Assembly (NCBI RefSeq): GCF_900184945.1
Contig: NZ_FXYF01000005.1
Span: 186,001-250,000, forward strand
Length of the DNA: 64,000 nucleotides
Direction of reading: 5' to 3'
Source of the DNA: Antarctobacter aquimaris
Lineage (GTDB): Bacteria > Pseudomonadota > Alphaproteobacteria > Rhodobacterales > Rhodobacteraceae
Below the pieces are notes generated by a model. It worked only from the letters and a program-made list of their open reading frames with translations, was not told the origin of the DNA and made no database searches. A program made the position numbers and the translations under genes. This document shows, one piece after another, positions 24,608 to 33,698 of this stretch. The number at the start of each line of letters is the position of its first letter. The first letter of the stretch is position 1.

Positions 24608-26200
24608 ATGACCCGTACCCTGCCCTCCCCGCTGATCCGCAGCCTGCTGTGCGCGCTGGCGCTGGGGGCGCCCGCCCTGGCGCAGGACGCCGGCGGTCCG
24701 CCCGCCGTGCCCGAGGCCGCCGAGACCGCCCTGCCCGAGATGGCCGAACTGGAACGCGCCTGGGCGCGCAACGATTTTGTCACCGTGCGGCAGGGGCTCA
24801 AGCTGCTGGCCGAAGAGACCGGCACCGCGCTGGCGCAGTACCGCTATGGCCGCGTGCTGATCGAAGGGCGCGGCGGCCCGCGCGACCCGGCGGGCGCGGT
24901 CACCTGGCTGGACAAGGCGGTAGCGCAGGACCACGCCGAGGCGGCAACGCTGCTGGCGCGCATCTACCTGAGCGAGGTGCCGGGCGGACCGCCGCGCGAC
25001 GCCACCAAGGCCGCCGAGCTGCTGTCCCGCGCCGCACCGCGCGGCGCAGCCGAGGCGCAGTACCTGCTGGGCCTGCTCTACCAGAGCGGCGAGGGCGTGG
25101 CGCGCGACCTGGAGGCTGCGCGCACCTGGCTGCTGGCCGCGTCCGAGCAGCAGAACGTGCAGGCGCAATTCGCGCTGGCGGCGCTGTATCTGACCGGCCC
25201 GGAGGAGATCCGCAACGGCACCGAAGGCCTGCGCTGGCTGCGCGAGGCGGCCGGGATGGGGCTGGTCGACGCGCAGCTGCAGCTGGCCAACCTGCTGAAC
25301 GAACCTGCCAGCGGCGCGACCGACCGGACCGAGGCGCTGGACTGGTTCCGCCGGGCGGCCGAACAGGGCCACCCGATCGCGCAGCGCATCCTGGGCACCC
25401 GCTATTTGCAGGGCGACGGCGTGGCGGCGGACCCGGCCGAGGCGTTCCGCTGGCTGACGCAGGCCGCCGAGGCGGGGGACGCCGGGGCGATGGGCAACCT
25501 GGGCTACGCCCATGCCGCAGGTCTCGGCACGGCGCAGGACATGACGCAGGCGGCGCGCTGGTACAGCGCCGCGGCGGACCAGGGGCTGGGCCGGGCGATG
25601 GTGACGTTGGGCCAGATGCTGGAAGCTGGGGCCGGGGTCGACCCGTCGTTCGACACCGCGCTGGCCTACTACCTGCGCGCGCTCGAGACATCGGACGCGG
25701 GCCTCGCGCGGGTGGAACTGGGGCGGCTGGCGATCGAGGGCAAGCTGGACGGCCGGATGGCGCCGCAGCGGGCGGTGCCCTGGGTGGTGGCGGCGGCGCA
25801 GGCCGGGCGGGACGGCGCGCAGGAATGGCTGACGGCGCAGGCCGAGGGTGGCGACGCGCGGGCGCAGTCGGCGCTGGGGCGGATGCTGTTCGACACCGCG
25901 CCGGAGCGCCGCGCCGAGGCGCTGGACCTGATGCGGGGCGCGGCCGACCTGGGGGATGTGATGGCGCAATTCGCCCTGGCCGAGATCCTGGCGCGGGGCG
26001 ACGCCGGCGACGGGCCGGACTATGTCGCGGCGCACGGCTGGTACAACGTGGCGGCGACGCTGGGCCACCCCGAGGCCGCCGCGCGGCGCGAGGTGCTGGA
26101 CGCGCTGATGACCCCCGAACAGGTGGCCGATGCGCAGGCCGCCGCGCGCGCCTGGTTCGAAAAGGACGCGCTGCGCACCCCGGGCCTGGGAGGGAACTGA
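24608..26200 (+). CDS. Secreted Sel1-repeat protein (first of pair)
   Basis: This 530-residue protein has a signal peptide (cleavage near ALAQ, residue 25) followed by a chain of Sel1-like (SLR/TPR) repeats. Examples are ALAQYRYGRVLIEGRGGPRD, EAQYLLGLLYQSGEGVARD and PIAQRILGTRYLQGDGVAAD. Such alpha-solenoids are protein-protein interaction scaffolds, in the periplasm here if the signal peptide is used. The next gene, a paralogue, begins three bases after its stop, so the two form an operon. No catalytic domain is visible. Substrate or partner is unknown; proximity to gspO is suggestive only. Confidence 0.85.
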   Translation: MTRTLPSPLIRSLLCALALGAPALAQDAGGPPAVPEAAETALPEMAELERAWARNDFVTVRQGLKLLAEETGTALAQYRYGRVLIEGRGGPRDPAGAVTWLDKAVAQDHAEAATLLARIYLSEVPGGPPRDATKAAELLSRAAPRGAAEAQYLLGLLYQSGEGVARDLEAARTWLLAASEQQNVQAQFALAALYLTGPEEIRNGTEGLRWLREAAGMGLVDAQLQLANLLNEPASGATDRTEALDWFRRAAEQGHPIAQRILGTRYLQGDGVAADPAEAFRWLTQAAEAGDAGAMGNLGYAHAAGLGTAQDMTQAARWYSAAADQGLGRAMVTLGQMLEAGAGVDPSFDTALAYYLRALETSDAGLARVELGRLAIEGKLDGRMAPQRAVPWVVAAAQAGRDGAQEWLTAQAEGGDARAQSALGRMLFDTAPERRAEALDLMRGAADLGDVMAQFALAEILARGDAGDGPDYVAAHGWYNVAATLGHPEAAARREVLDALMTPEQVADAQAAARAWFEKDALRTPGLGGN

Positions 26201-26202
26201 GG

Positions 26203-27399
26203 ATGCGCCCCGGCCTGAGCGCGCTGGCGCTGGCGCTGGCGCTGGCCGCGCCTGCGACGGCGCAGACCGACCCGATGACCACGCTGCGGGCGGCGGCCGA
26301 ACAGGGTGTGCCGGCCGCCGAGCTGGAACTGGCGCGGCGCTTTGAGGCGGGCGACGGGGTGTTGCAGAACTTTGCCCGCGCCGCCGAGTGGTACGCCCGC
26401 GCGGCCGAGGCCGGCAGCGCCGAGGCGGCGAACCGGCTGGGCCGGATGCATCACGCCGGGCTGGGCGTGCCGCAGGACCTGCCGCGCGCCATCGCGCTGC
26501 TGGAACGCGCCGCCGAGAGCGGCAAGGCCGACTACCTGAACGACTTGGCGCTGGTGCTGGAAAGCGTCGGTGCCGACGATGCGGCGGCGCTGGCCCGTGC
26601 CGCCACGCTCTACCGGCAGGCGGCCGAGGCGGGGCACGTCGATGCCGCGGTCAGCCTGGGCGTGCTGTTGCAGGATGGCCGGGGGGTGGAAAAGGACCCC
26701 ACCGCGGCGGCCGACCTCTATCGCGGCGCGGCCGAGGCGGGCCATGCCAGGGCGCAGAACAACCTGGGCCTGCTCTACGTGCGCGGCGACGGGGTGGCGC
26801 AGGACTACGCCGAGGCCGCGCGTATGTTCCAGGCGGCGGCCGAACAGGGCCTGCCGGAGGCGCTGACCAACCTGGGCGTGCTCTACGAGAACGGCTTTGG
26901 CGTGCCGCAAAACGACACCCTGGCCGCCGAGCTTTACCGGCAGGGCGGCCAGGGCGACCGGGCCAGGGCGGGCGACGCCGGGCCGATCTACGACCCCCGC
27001 CTGGCCCCGCCGCCGACGGACGCGGCCGGGCTGAAGGCGCTGGAGAAGGCCGCGCTGGCGGGCGATCCTGTGGCCGAGTTCCAGATGGCCTGGCTGCTGC
27101 TGAGCGCCACCCCGCGCGAGCCGCGCCGGACGATGCAGGGCGCGATCCTGATGCGCCGCGCCGCCGAGGCCGGCCATGCCCCGGCGATGGCCAACCTGGC
27201 CCTGCTCTACTTCGAGGGCACCGGCCTGCCGCAGGACTACGTGCTGGGCCAGATGTGGCTGGTGCTGGCGGGGTCCGGCGGGTTCGCCGGCGCGGCCGAG
27301 ATCAGCGCGCTGTGGACCCGGCGCATGACCGCGGACCAGGTCAACGAGGCGCAGGCACGGGCCGAAGCACTCTGGACCGCGCAGGGCGTTTCAAAATAG
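26203..27399 (+). CDS. Secreted Sel1-repeat protein (second of pair)
   Basis: This 398-residue Sel1-repeat protein has a signal peptide (cleavage near ATAQ, residue 22). Repeats include AAELELARRFEAGDGVLQN, EAANRLGRMHHAGLGVPQD, RAQNNLGLLYVRGDGVAQD and EALTNLGVLYENGFGVPQN. The start, three bases after the previous stop, has GAGGGAACTGAGG upstream, so it is translationally linked. Its C-terminal end (TADQVNEAQARAEALW) resembles that of the upstream paralogue (TPEQVADAQAAARAWF), indicating an old tandem duplication. Confidence 0.85.
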   Translation: MRPGLSALALALALAAPATAQTDPMTTLRAAAEQGVPAAELELARRFEAGDGVLQNFARAAEWYARAAEAGSAEAANRLGRMHHAGLGVPQDLPRAIALLERAAESGKADYLNDLALVLESVGADDAAALARAATLYRQAAEAGHVDAAVSLGVLLQDGRGVEKDPTAAADLYRGAAEAGHARAQNNLGLLYVRGDGVAQDYAEAARMFQAAAEQGLPEALTNLGVLYENGFGVPQNDTLAAELYRQGGQGDRARAGDAGPIYDPRLAPPPTDAAGLKALEKAALAGDPVAEFQMAWLLLSATPREPRRTMQGAILMRRAAEAGHAPAMANLALLYFEGTGLPQDYVLGQMWLVLAGSGGFAGAAEISALWTRRMTADQVNEAQARAEALWTAQGVSK

Positions 27400-27511
27400 C
27401 CGCTTTTCCGGGCGTTCGGGCGGAACTCCTTGACCATGCGTCGGCTAAGGGCGCATGCTGCGCGGTGAAATCTGTGCCCGAAGGGCGCGCAAGCGATTGA
27501 CGGAGACATTC

Positions 27512-27946
27512 ATGCGTTCTGGCATGCGTTCTGGGATCAGAGCCGGCTTTGTCGGTGTGGTGCTGGGGATCCTGCTGGCGGGTGCCGCGCAGGCGGCCGA
27601 TCCCGTGGAACAGCACAATTCGACCGCCTTCTGGTTCATCAACTGGATCGGTCTCAGCAATGCGACGCTCAAGGTCGTGGCGCCGAACGGCGAGATCTCC
27701 TCGATCTATGTCGCCTCCGGCACGCCGGTCTTTGAGCTGGACCGGGCCAAGGCGATGGACGGCGTGTACAGCTATGAGCTCACCGCGGCGACCGAGACCC
27801 GCGTCAAGATCGTCAACCCGGTCGACAACGGCCGTGGCGACAACGAGGCCGCCACAATGACCGACTCCTTTTACCTGTCGGGACAATTCGTCGTTGCGCG
27901 CGGTGTCATCACCACGCCAGAAGAATTGACCGAAGACAGCAACTGA
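27512..27946 (+). CDS. Small secreted protein of unknown function
   Basis: I do not recognise this 144-residue protein. The ATG at 27512 follows CGGAG and opens a signal peptide with cleavage near AQAA (about residue 29). The mature domain looks beta-rich (ATLKVVAPNGEISSIYVASGTPVFELD), with no cysteines or obvious catalytic motif. It lies 35 bases upstream of the fibre-like gene on the same strand, with a ribosome site for that gene in between. A shared transcript and a shared role at the cell surface are plausible. Confidence 0.7.
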   Translation: MRSGMRSGIRAGFVGVVLGILLAGAAQAADPVEQHNSTAFWFINWIGLSNATLKVVAPNGEISSIYVASGTPVFELDRAKAMDGVYSYELTAATETRVKIVNPVDNGRGDNEAATMTDSFYLSGQFVVARGVITTPEELTEDSN

Positions 27947-27981
27947 CCCCAGACACCGAAGAGCGCGCGAGGACCAACCCC

Positions 27982-29163
27982 ATGACCAAGACCCACAGAA
28001 CAAGCCGCCGAATGACGGCAGCCAGCCTTGGCGCCCTCATGCTGGTGGCGGGCGGCGCCTCGGCGGACCAGGTGTTCAACGACGACGTGATCGTCACCTT
28101 CAGCCTCTGCGTCGGCAACGACTGCGTGAACGGCGAGAACTTTGGCTTTGACACCATCCGGATGAAGGAAAACAACGTCCGCCTGCATTTCGACGACACC
28201 TCGACCAGCGGGGCCTTTCCCAGGAACGACTGGCGCCTGATTGCCAACGATTCCAGCAACGGCGGCGCCAGCTATCTCGCCATCGAGGATTCGACCGCGG
28301 GCCGCCAGGTGTTCAGGGTCGAGGCCGGCGCGCGGGCCAACGCGCTGTATGTCGAATCCGACGGCGACATCGGCGTCGGAACAAGCAACCCGGCGGTCGA
28401 CGTCCACGTGGTCACCGGCAACACGCCGACCCTGCGCCTGGATCAGGACGGCAGCAACGGCTTTACCCCGCAGGTCTGGGATCTTGCCGGGAACGAGACC
28501 AACTTCTTTGTCCGCGACGTGACCAACGGCAGCAAGCTGGCCTTCCGGATCGAGCCGAACACGCCGAGCAACACGCTGTATCTCGACAGTGCCGGTCGTG
28601 TCGGCGTGCTGACCACGTCGCCGGCCGAGGCGCTGGATGTGCGCGGATCGGGCATCTTTACCGGGACCGCCGGCACGACCAAGCTGACGGTCGAGGAAGC
28701 CAACGCGACCAATACCCTGCGCGAAATGATGGTGATGAAGAACAACGGCAACCTGTTCTTTACCCTGAACAACACGGCGCACACCGACACCTGGTCCTTT
28801 GCCACCGCCTCCGGGCTGAACAGCCTGACGATCAACGCCAACGGCGGCGCATCCGAATTCCGGCTGACCAACACCGGCAACCTGATCCTGACCGGCACGC
28901 TGACGACGACGGGCTCCTGCTCGGTCGGCTGTGACGCCGTCTTCGGCGACGACTACGTCATTCCGTCGATCTCGGCCCGCGCGGCGATGATGTACGACCT
29001 GGGCTACCTGCCCAACGTCGGGCCGACCGCCGAGAGCGGCGAATACGACCTGACGCAAAAGGTCCTGGGCATGCTCAACGAACTGGAGCACGCGCATATC
29101 TACATCGCCCAGCTGAACGACCGGATCGCACAGCTGGAAGCGCGGCTGGCCACGGCGGACTGA
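27982..29163 (+). CDS. Secreted fibre-like protein with C-terminal coiled coil
   Basis: This 393-residue protein has a signal peptide (cleavage near ASAD, residue 29). Its body is beta-rich, with two copies of the fibre-type motif GVGTSNPAVDVHV and GVLTTSPAEALDVRG. These VGxxxxxPxxxLxV motifs recur in phage tail fibres and related trimeric surface proteins. The final ~45 residues (LTQKVLGMLNELEHAHIY to the end) form a heptad-type coiled coil like the terminal segment of S74-chaperone proteins, but the autoproteolytic S74 domain itself is not evident. A strong terminator follows. Trimeric surface appendage is an inference; no phage genes are nearby. Confidence 0.7.
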   Translation: MTKTHRTSRRMTAASLGALMLVAGGASADQVFNDDVIVTFSLCVGNDCVNGENFGFDTIRMKENNVRLHFDDTSTSGAFPRNDWRLIANDSSNGGASYLAIEDSTAGRQVFRVEAGARANALYVESDGDIGVGTSNPAVDVHVVTGNTPTLRLDQDGSNGFTPQVWDLAGNETNFFVRDVTNGSKLAFRIEPNTPSNTLYLDSAGRVGVLTTSPAEALDVRGSGIFTGTAGTTKLTVEEANATNTLREMMVMKNNGNLFFTLNNTAHTDTWSFATASGLNSLTINANGGASEFRLTNTGNLILTGTLTTTGSCSVGCDAVFGDDYVIPSISARAAMMYDLGYLPNVGPTAESGEYDLTQKVLGMLNELEHAHIYIAQLNDRIAQLEARLATAD

Positions 29164-29223
29164 TCGCCGCCAGGCGGGCGCGCGTCCTGACCGGGATGTC
29201 GCCGGGCCGCAACGACCCAAGAC

Positions 29224-29252
29224 CCCGCCTGTTCGCGCAGGCGGGTTTTTTT
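29224..29252 (+). terminator. Intrinsic terminator after the fibre-like gene
   Basis: An 8-bp G+C-rich stem (CCCGCCTG with CAGGCGGG, loop TTCGCG) is followed immediately by seven T residues. It ends the two-gene secreted-protein unit before the permease fusion. Confidence 0.9.
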
Positions 29253-29343
29253 CATGCCCGCCGCGATGCCCGGTGGCTTGTCATCCCGCCCGCCGGTCCG
29301 GATACTCGGCGCAGCCTGACCACCCTCCGGAAGGAAGACCGCC

Positions 29344-32300
29344 GTGGACCGCAGCCTCCGCACCGACTGGCTCCGCCTTGCCCTTGCCTCGGCCATCGTG
29401 ATCGTCCTGGCCTACCTGTTCTGGACCGGCTCGCGCTATCCGTCGCTGGACGAAAAGGCGGTGATGTCCGGCGCGATCACGCTGGAGGATCCGCTGGGCT
29501 TCGAGGCGGTCTACCCGCTGACCGCGGACATGACGGTCCTTGAACGGATGGTCTATTCCACGCTCAACTGGATCCACACCAACAAGAAGGGCATGACCTT
29601 TGGCGTGCTCTTCGCCGCCGCCTTTCTGACCGCCGCGCCCTATGTCCGGCGCCGGAGCTTTCGCGGCGGGTTTGCCAATTCGCTGCTGGGGCTGGTGATC
29701 GGCACGCCGCTGGGCGTCTGCGTGAACTGCGCCGCCCCCATCGCACGCGGGATGTATTCCGGCGGCCTCAGGGCGGAAACGGTGCTGTCGGCGATGATCG
29801 CCTCACCCACGCTGAACGCGGTGGTGCTGACCATGCTGTTCAGCCTGCTGCCGTTCTACATGGCGGTGACCAAGATCGCGCTCAGCCTGCTGGTCATCCT
29901 GGTGATCGTGCCGCTGATCTGCCGGGGCCTGCCGGAAAAGGAGATGCCCGAGGCAAGCCGCATCGCCACCCTGCCGCCGGCGCCGCTGTCCGGGGTGCAT
30001 TGGGCGATCCGGGACGTGGCGGTCAGCTACCTGAAAAACCTGTGGTACATCGTCCGGATGACCGTGCCGCTGATGCTGCTGGCGGGCGCGCTGGGGGCGG
30101 TGGTGGCCACGCTGCTGCCGCAGGAGCTGATCACCGGGTTGCCGTTCAGCCTGCTGGCGCTGGTGGCGATCGCGCTGGTCGGGGTGTTCCTGCCGGTGCC
30201 CATCGCCTTTGACGTGGTGGTGACGGGGGCGCTGATCGGGCTGGGGCTGAGCCACGGCTACGTGATGGCGCTGCTGTTCACGCTGGGCAGCTTCAGCGTC
30301 TATTCCTTCTTCATCGTGACGCAGTCGGTGGGGTTGCGGGCGGGGCTGCTGCTGGGGGCCAGCGTGGCGGGCCTTGGCGTGCTGTCGGGCGCGGCGGCGC
30401 ATGTCTACCACGAATGGCAGACCGAGCGCGCCTTGCGGATGCTGACCGGCGAGGCACCGCACCTGGTCTGGGCGGCTGAGGCGGCCGAGGGCGACCCCTG
30501 GACCGTGGTCAGCGCCGATGCCGCGCGCATCATCGTCGAGCCGCGCCCCTTTGCCCCGCCCTCCCCCGCTGCCGAGACCGCGTTCACCCGGCTGGAAGGC
30601 TGGGAAATCGGTCTCGATCAGCCGGTCGAATTCGGCATGGCGGACATGTGGCCGCCGTTCTGGGAGGGGCGCAGCCTCGCCTCCGGCGACGTGGACAACG
30701 ACGGCGATTTTGACCTGGCGATCGCCTCGACCGAAGTGGGCCTGCGGCTGTTCCTGAACGACGGGACGGGGCAATTCACCCAAGGCGCGGTGGACCTGGG
30801 CCCGCTGGCCGATGCGCCGGTGTTCAACGCGGTGATCGTGGACATCGACAACGACGGATGGCGCGACCTGCTGCTGGCCACCTACGGGCGCGGCAACTGG
30901 CTGTTGAAGGGCAGCGGCACGGGCTTCGGCGCACCGCAACAGGTGGCCAACCAGCCGGACGCGGTGCTGTCGATGGCGCTGTCCTTTGGCGACCCGGACC
31001 GCGACGGCGACCTCGACCTCGCGGTCGGCAACTGGGCGTCGGGCTGGTATCGCCGCGTGCCGGGCGAGGAATCGCGCAACCGCATCGTCTGGAACGAGGG
31101 CGGCGCGCTGACCGGCGAGTCCTTTCTGCCGCTGCCCGGCATCCCCGGCGAAACCCTGTCGATCCTGTTCAGCGACATCGACCGCGACGGCAAGGCCGAC
31201 CTGCTGGTGGGCAACGATTTCGAGATCCCGGATTACGTCTACATGGGCGACGGCGCGGGCGGCTTTCGCGCGGTGACGCACCAGGACGGGGTGATCCCGC
31301 ACGTCCCCACCACCACCATGGCGATCAAGGCCGCCGACCTGATGAACGACGGCAGCGTCGAGCTGTACCTGGCGCAGATCGCCGGGCGGTCATCCGGCGT
31401 GGGCAAGAAGCTGAAGATGCAGCCGCTGGAGCAGTACTGCGACCGGATCGCCCGCGACGCGGACCGCGCCACCTGCGCCCGCAACATGGCGATCAAGGCC
31501 TGGTATCGTTCCGGCAACAGCTTTGACCCCGGCTATGCCGGGCGCTGCCAGGAGCTGTCGGGCCGCGACCAGGCGGAATGCAAGGCGATGCTGATCAAGG
31601 ACCTGGCGATCCAGCGCAAGGACCCGGGCATCTGTGCGCTGATCCCCGGTGCGCAGTACAAGGCACGGTCGTACTGCGAGGTGCATTTTCGCCCGATCCG
31701 GGCGCTCACGCCCCGAGAGGCCGACACGGCGCTGCCGCAGATCCTGAACTACAACGTTCTGCTGGAGACGGACGGCGCGGGTTATGCCGACACCGCCAAG
31801 GCGCGCGGGCTGGAAACCGGCGGCTGGAGCTGGGACACCAAGATCGCCGATTTCGACGAGGACGGCTGGAAGGATGTCTACATCGTCAACGGCACCTGGG
31901 TGCCGAACGAGGTCAGCCCGTCGAACATGTTCTTCCGCAACACCGGCAGCGGTTTCGTCGAGGAGGCGGCGACGCTGGGGCTGGAGGACTACCTGATGAC
32001 GGCGGCGGCGACGCAGGTGGATCTGGACGGCGACGGCGATCTCGACCTGGTGACCTACCCGGTCAACGGCCCGCTGGCGGTGTTCCGCAACAACGCGCAG
32101 GGCGGCCGCGCGCTGACCGTGTCCTTCGAGGACCTGGCGGGCAACCGCGACGGCATCGGCGCCGAGGTCGCGGTCACGGATGACCGGGGCACGACGCGGC
32201 TGGCCGAGATCCAGCTGGGCGGCGGATTCATGTCCTTTGATGCGCCCTTGGCGCATGTCGGGCTGGGCGACGCGGCCGAGGCGCGGCGGATCGCCATCCG

Positions 32301-32382
32301 CTGGGCCGACGGCAGCGAGACGGTGATCGAGGGCGCGTTCAAGCCGGACACGCAGTATCGCATCCGCCGCGCCGCCGAGTGA
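29344..32382 (+). CDS. Fusion of an ArsP/YraQ-type permease with an FG-GAP-like propeller and UnbV/ASPIC-like C terminus
   Basis: This 1,012-residue protein begins at a GTG preceded by GGAAGGAAG. Residues about 10-365 form a polytopic permease with an early cysteine motif GVCVNCAAPIA (about 126-136), resembling the UPF0718/ArsP/YraQ family of metalloid or metabolite exporters. From about 440 onward it has FG-GAP/VCBS-like repeats, each with a calcium-binding D-x-D-x-D-G core: DVDNDGDFDL, DIDNDGWRDL, DPDRDGDLDL, DIDRDGKADL, DFDEDGWKDV, DLDGDGDLDL. A six-cysteine insert lies at about 690-785. The last ~80 residues resemble the UnbV/ASPIC domain (IAIRWADGSETVIEG). Transport substrate is unknown. 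The fusion is unbroken in frame and unusual. Confidence 0.85.
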   Translation: MDRSLRTDWLRLALASAIVIVLAYLFWTGSRYPSLDEKAVMSGAITLEDPLGFEAVYPLTADMTVLERMVYSTLNWIHTNKKGMTFGVLFAAAFLTAAPYVRRRSFRGGFANSLLGLVIGTPLGVCVNCAAPIARGMYSGGLRAETVLSAMIASPTLNAVVLTMLFSLLPFYMAVTKIALSLLVILVIVPLICRGLPEKEMPEASRIATLPPAPLSGVHWAIRDVAVSYLKNLWYIVRMTVPLMLLAGALGAVVATLLPQELITGLPFSLLALVAIALVGVFLPVPIAFDVVVTGALIGLGLSHGYVMALLFTLGSFSVYSFFIVTQSVGLRAGLLLGASVAGLGVLSGAAAHVYHEWQTERALRMLTGEAPHLVWAAEAAEGDPWTVVSADAARIIVEPRPFAPPSPAAETAFTRLEGWEIGLDQPVEFGMADMWPPFWEGRSLASGDVDNDGDFDLAIASTEVGLRLFLNDGTGQFTQGAVDLGPLADAPVFNAVIVDIDNDGWRDLLLATYGRGNWLLKGSGTGFGAPQQVANQPDAVLSMALSFGDPDRDGDLDLAVGNWASGWYRRVPGEESRNRIVWNEGGALTGESFLPLPGIPGETLSILFSDIDRDGKADLLVGNDFEIPDYVYMGDGAGGFRAVTHQDGVIPHVPTTTMAIKAADLMNDGSVELYLAQIAGRSSGVGKKLKMQPLEQYCDRIARDADRATCARNMAIKAWYRSGNSFDPGYAGRCQELSGRDQAECKAMLIKDLAIQRKDPGICALIPGAQYKARSYCEVHFRPIRALTPREADTALPQILNYNVLLETDGAGYADTAKARGLETGGWSWDTKIADFDEDGWKDVYIVNGTWVPNEVSPSNMFFRNTGSGFVEEAATLGLEDYLMTAAATQVDLDGDGDLDLVTYPVNGPLAVFRNNAQGGRALTVSFEDLAGNRDGIGAEVAVTDDRGTTRLAEIQLGGGFMSFDAPLAHVGLGDAAEARRIAIRWADGSETVIEGAFKPDTQYRIRRAAE

Positions 32383-32388
32383 ACGCGG

Positions 32389-32790
32389 TCAGGGCGCGCG
32401 GTTGATCTCGACCAGGTGGCCGTCGGGGTCCATCAGGAAGACCTGGGCAAAGCCGGCGTCGCTGTCGCGCTTGACCCGCAGGTGGCGGGGATCGTCCGGC
32501 GCGGTCTCGGCGCTGTAACCCACCGCCTCCAGCCGCGAAAGGGCGCCGTCGAAATCCGCCGTGGCCAGCGCGAAATGCGCGTCCTGCCCGGTGACCGGGC
32601 CGCTGCGGTAGCTGCCCTCCGGGTTGACGATCAGGTGCAGCTGGCCGTCGCCGCAGGCATACCACAGCCCGGTGAAGCCAAAGCCGGGACGCTCCAGCCG
32701 CTCCAGCCCCAGCGCGCCCTCGTAGAAGGCGGCGGCGCGGGCGAGGTCGCGGACGGGCAGCGAGACGTGGTGAAGCCTGAGGTGCGGCAT
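32389..32790 (-). CDS. VOC-superfamily (glyoxalase-like) protein
   Basis: This 133-residue protein has two beta-alpha-beta-beta-beta modules of the vicinal oxygen chelate fold. Opening LRLHHVSLPVRDLARAAAFYEGALGLE gives a metal-binding His (HVSLPV). QDAHFALATADFDGAL and a C-terminal FLMDPDGHLVEINRAP give the second His/Glu metal-site pattern. It could be a glyoxalase, dioxygenase or fosfomycin-resistance-type enzyme; the substrate cannot be read from sequence. ATG at 32790 follows AAGGGGG. It converges closely on the permease fusion and is divergent from the GST. Confidence 0.85.
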   Translation of the reverse strand: MPHLRLHHVSLPVRDLARAAAFYEGALGLERLERPGFGFTGLWYACGDGQLHLIVNPEGSYRSGPVTGQDAHFALATADFDGALSRLEAVGYSAETAPDDPRHLRVKRDSDAGFAQVFLMDPDGHLVEINRAP

Positions 32791-32932
32791 GGGACCCCCT
32801 TGATACGTGCCCCGAGAGTGGCAGGTGGGGCGCGGTCTGTCGAGCCTTGCGCGGATCGCCGCCAAAGACATTGAACCCGGCGAGGTTTCGCGGCAAACAG
32901 GGGCACATTCCCGCGAAGAATTCCGGAAGCCC

Positions 32933-33598
32933 ATGGCCAAGCTCTACCACGTTCCCCTGTCTCCGTTCTGCCGCAAGGTGCGGCTGAGCCTGGCCGAGAA
33001 GAAGATCGAATGCGAGCTGGTCGAAGAGCGGTACTGGGAGAAGGACCCCGATTTCCTGCGCCGCAACCCGGCGGCCAAGGTGCCGGTGCTGAAGATCGAC
33101 GGCAAGACCATGGCCGAAAGCGCCGCGATCTGCGAATGGCTGGAGGAAAAATACCCCGATCCGCCGCTGATGCCGCGGTCGGCCGATGCGCGCTACGAGG
33201 TGCGGCGGCTGGTGGCCTGGTTCGACGACAAGTTCCACAACGAGGTGACGTCCAAGCTGCTGTACGAGCGGGTGAACAAGAAGGTCATGAAGGCCGGTTT
33301 TCCCGACAGCGGCAACGTCAAGTCGGGCGCAAAGGCGATCAAGTACCACCTGGATTACCTGGCCTGGCTGCTGGACCACCGCCGCTGGCTGGCCGGGGAC
33401 AACATGACGCTGGCCGATTTTGCCGCCGCGGCACACCTGTCATCGCTCGACTACATCTCGGACGTGGACTGGAACCGGCAGGAAAGCGTCAAGGACTGGT
33501 ACGCCAAGATCAAGTCGCGCCCGGCGTTCCGGTCGATCCTGGCCGACCAGGTGCCGGGATTCCCGCCGCCGCCGCATTACACGGACCTGGATTTCTGA
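32933..33598 (+). CDS. Glutathione S-transferase family protein
   Basis: This 221-residue protein has an N-terminal thioredoxin-like domain ([20 protein letters not shown], a Ser-Pro-Phe-Cys motif near residues 9-12). [25 protein letters not shown] is the glutathione-binding cis-Pro and SxAIxxYL-type element. A helical C-terminal domain carries the [18 protein letters not shown]-capping motif. These are diagnostic of cytosolic GSTs. It lies upstream of queG, separated by about 100 bases containing a two-hairpin repeat. Substrate unknown. Confidence 0.9.
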   Translation: MAKLYHVPLSPFCRKVRLSLAEKKIECELVEERYWEKDPDFLRRNPAAKVPVLKIDGKTMAESAAICEWLEEKYPDPPLMPRSADARYEVRRLVAWFDDKFHNEVTSKLLYERVNKKVMKAGFPDSGNVKSGAKAIKYHLDYLAWLLDHRRWLAGDNMTLADFAAAAHLSSLDYISDVDWNRQESVKDWYAKIKSRPAFRSILADQVPGFPPPPHYTDLDF

Positions 33599-33627
33599 GC
33601 GGGGTCGCGCTTTCCCGAAAGGTGGCA

Positions 33628-33685
33628 GGGGGCTCCGCCCCCGCCCCTGCGGGGCTCCCCCGAGGTATTTTCAAAACCAAAGAAG
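33628..33685 (+). repeat. Intergenic two-hairpin element, copy A
   Basis: A GGGGGC-TCC-GCCCCC hairpin is followed by a second hairpin GCCCC-TGC-GGGGC, then CCCCCGAGGTATTTT and AAAGAAG. It lies between the GST gene and queG. The same architecture recurs at 45413-45474 and 50431-50502 on the minus strand, where the inner stem differs in sequence but still pairs. Confidence 0.7.
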
Positions 33686-33698
33686 CCGGGGCGGGGTC

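Noticed and set aside
24649-27399. A 916-codon frame spanning both Sel1 genes
   Set aside because: Only its last part (26203 onward) is a real gene; the earlier part is an Ala/Gly/Arg-rich shadow of the first Sel1 gene in another frame.
27982-29163. Phage tail fibre or prophage remnant
   Set aside because: The fibre-like protein has a Sec signal peptide, and no terminase, capsid, integrase or attachment-site repeats surround it.
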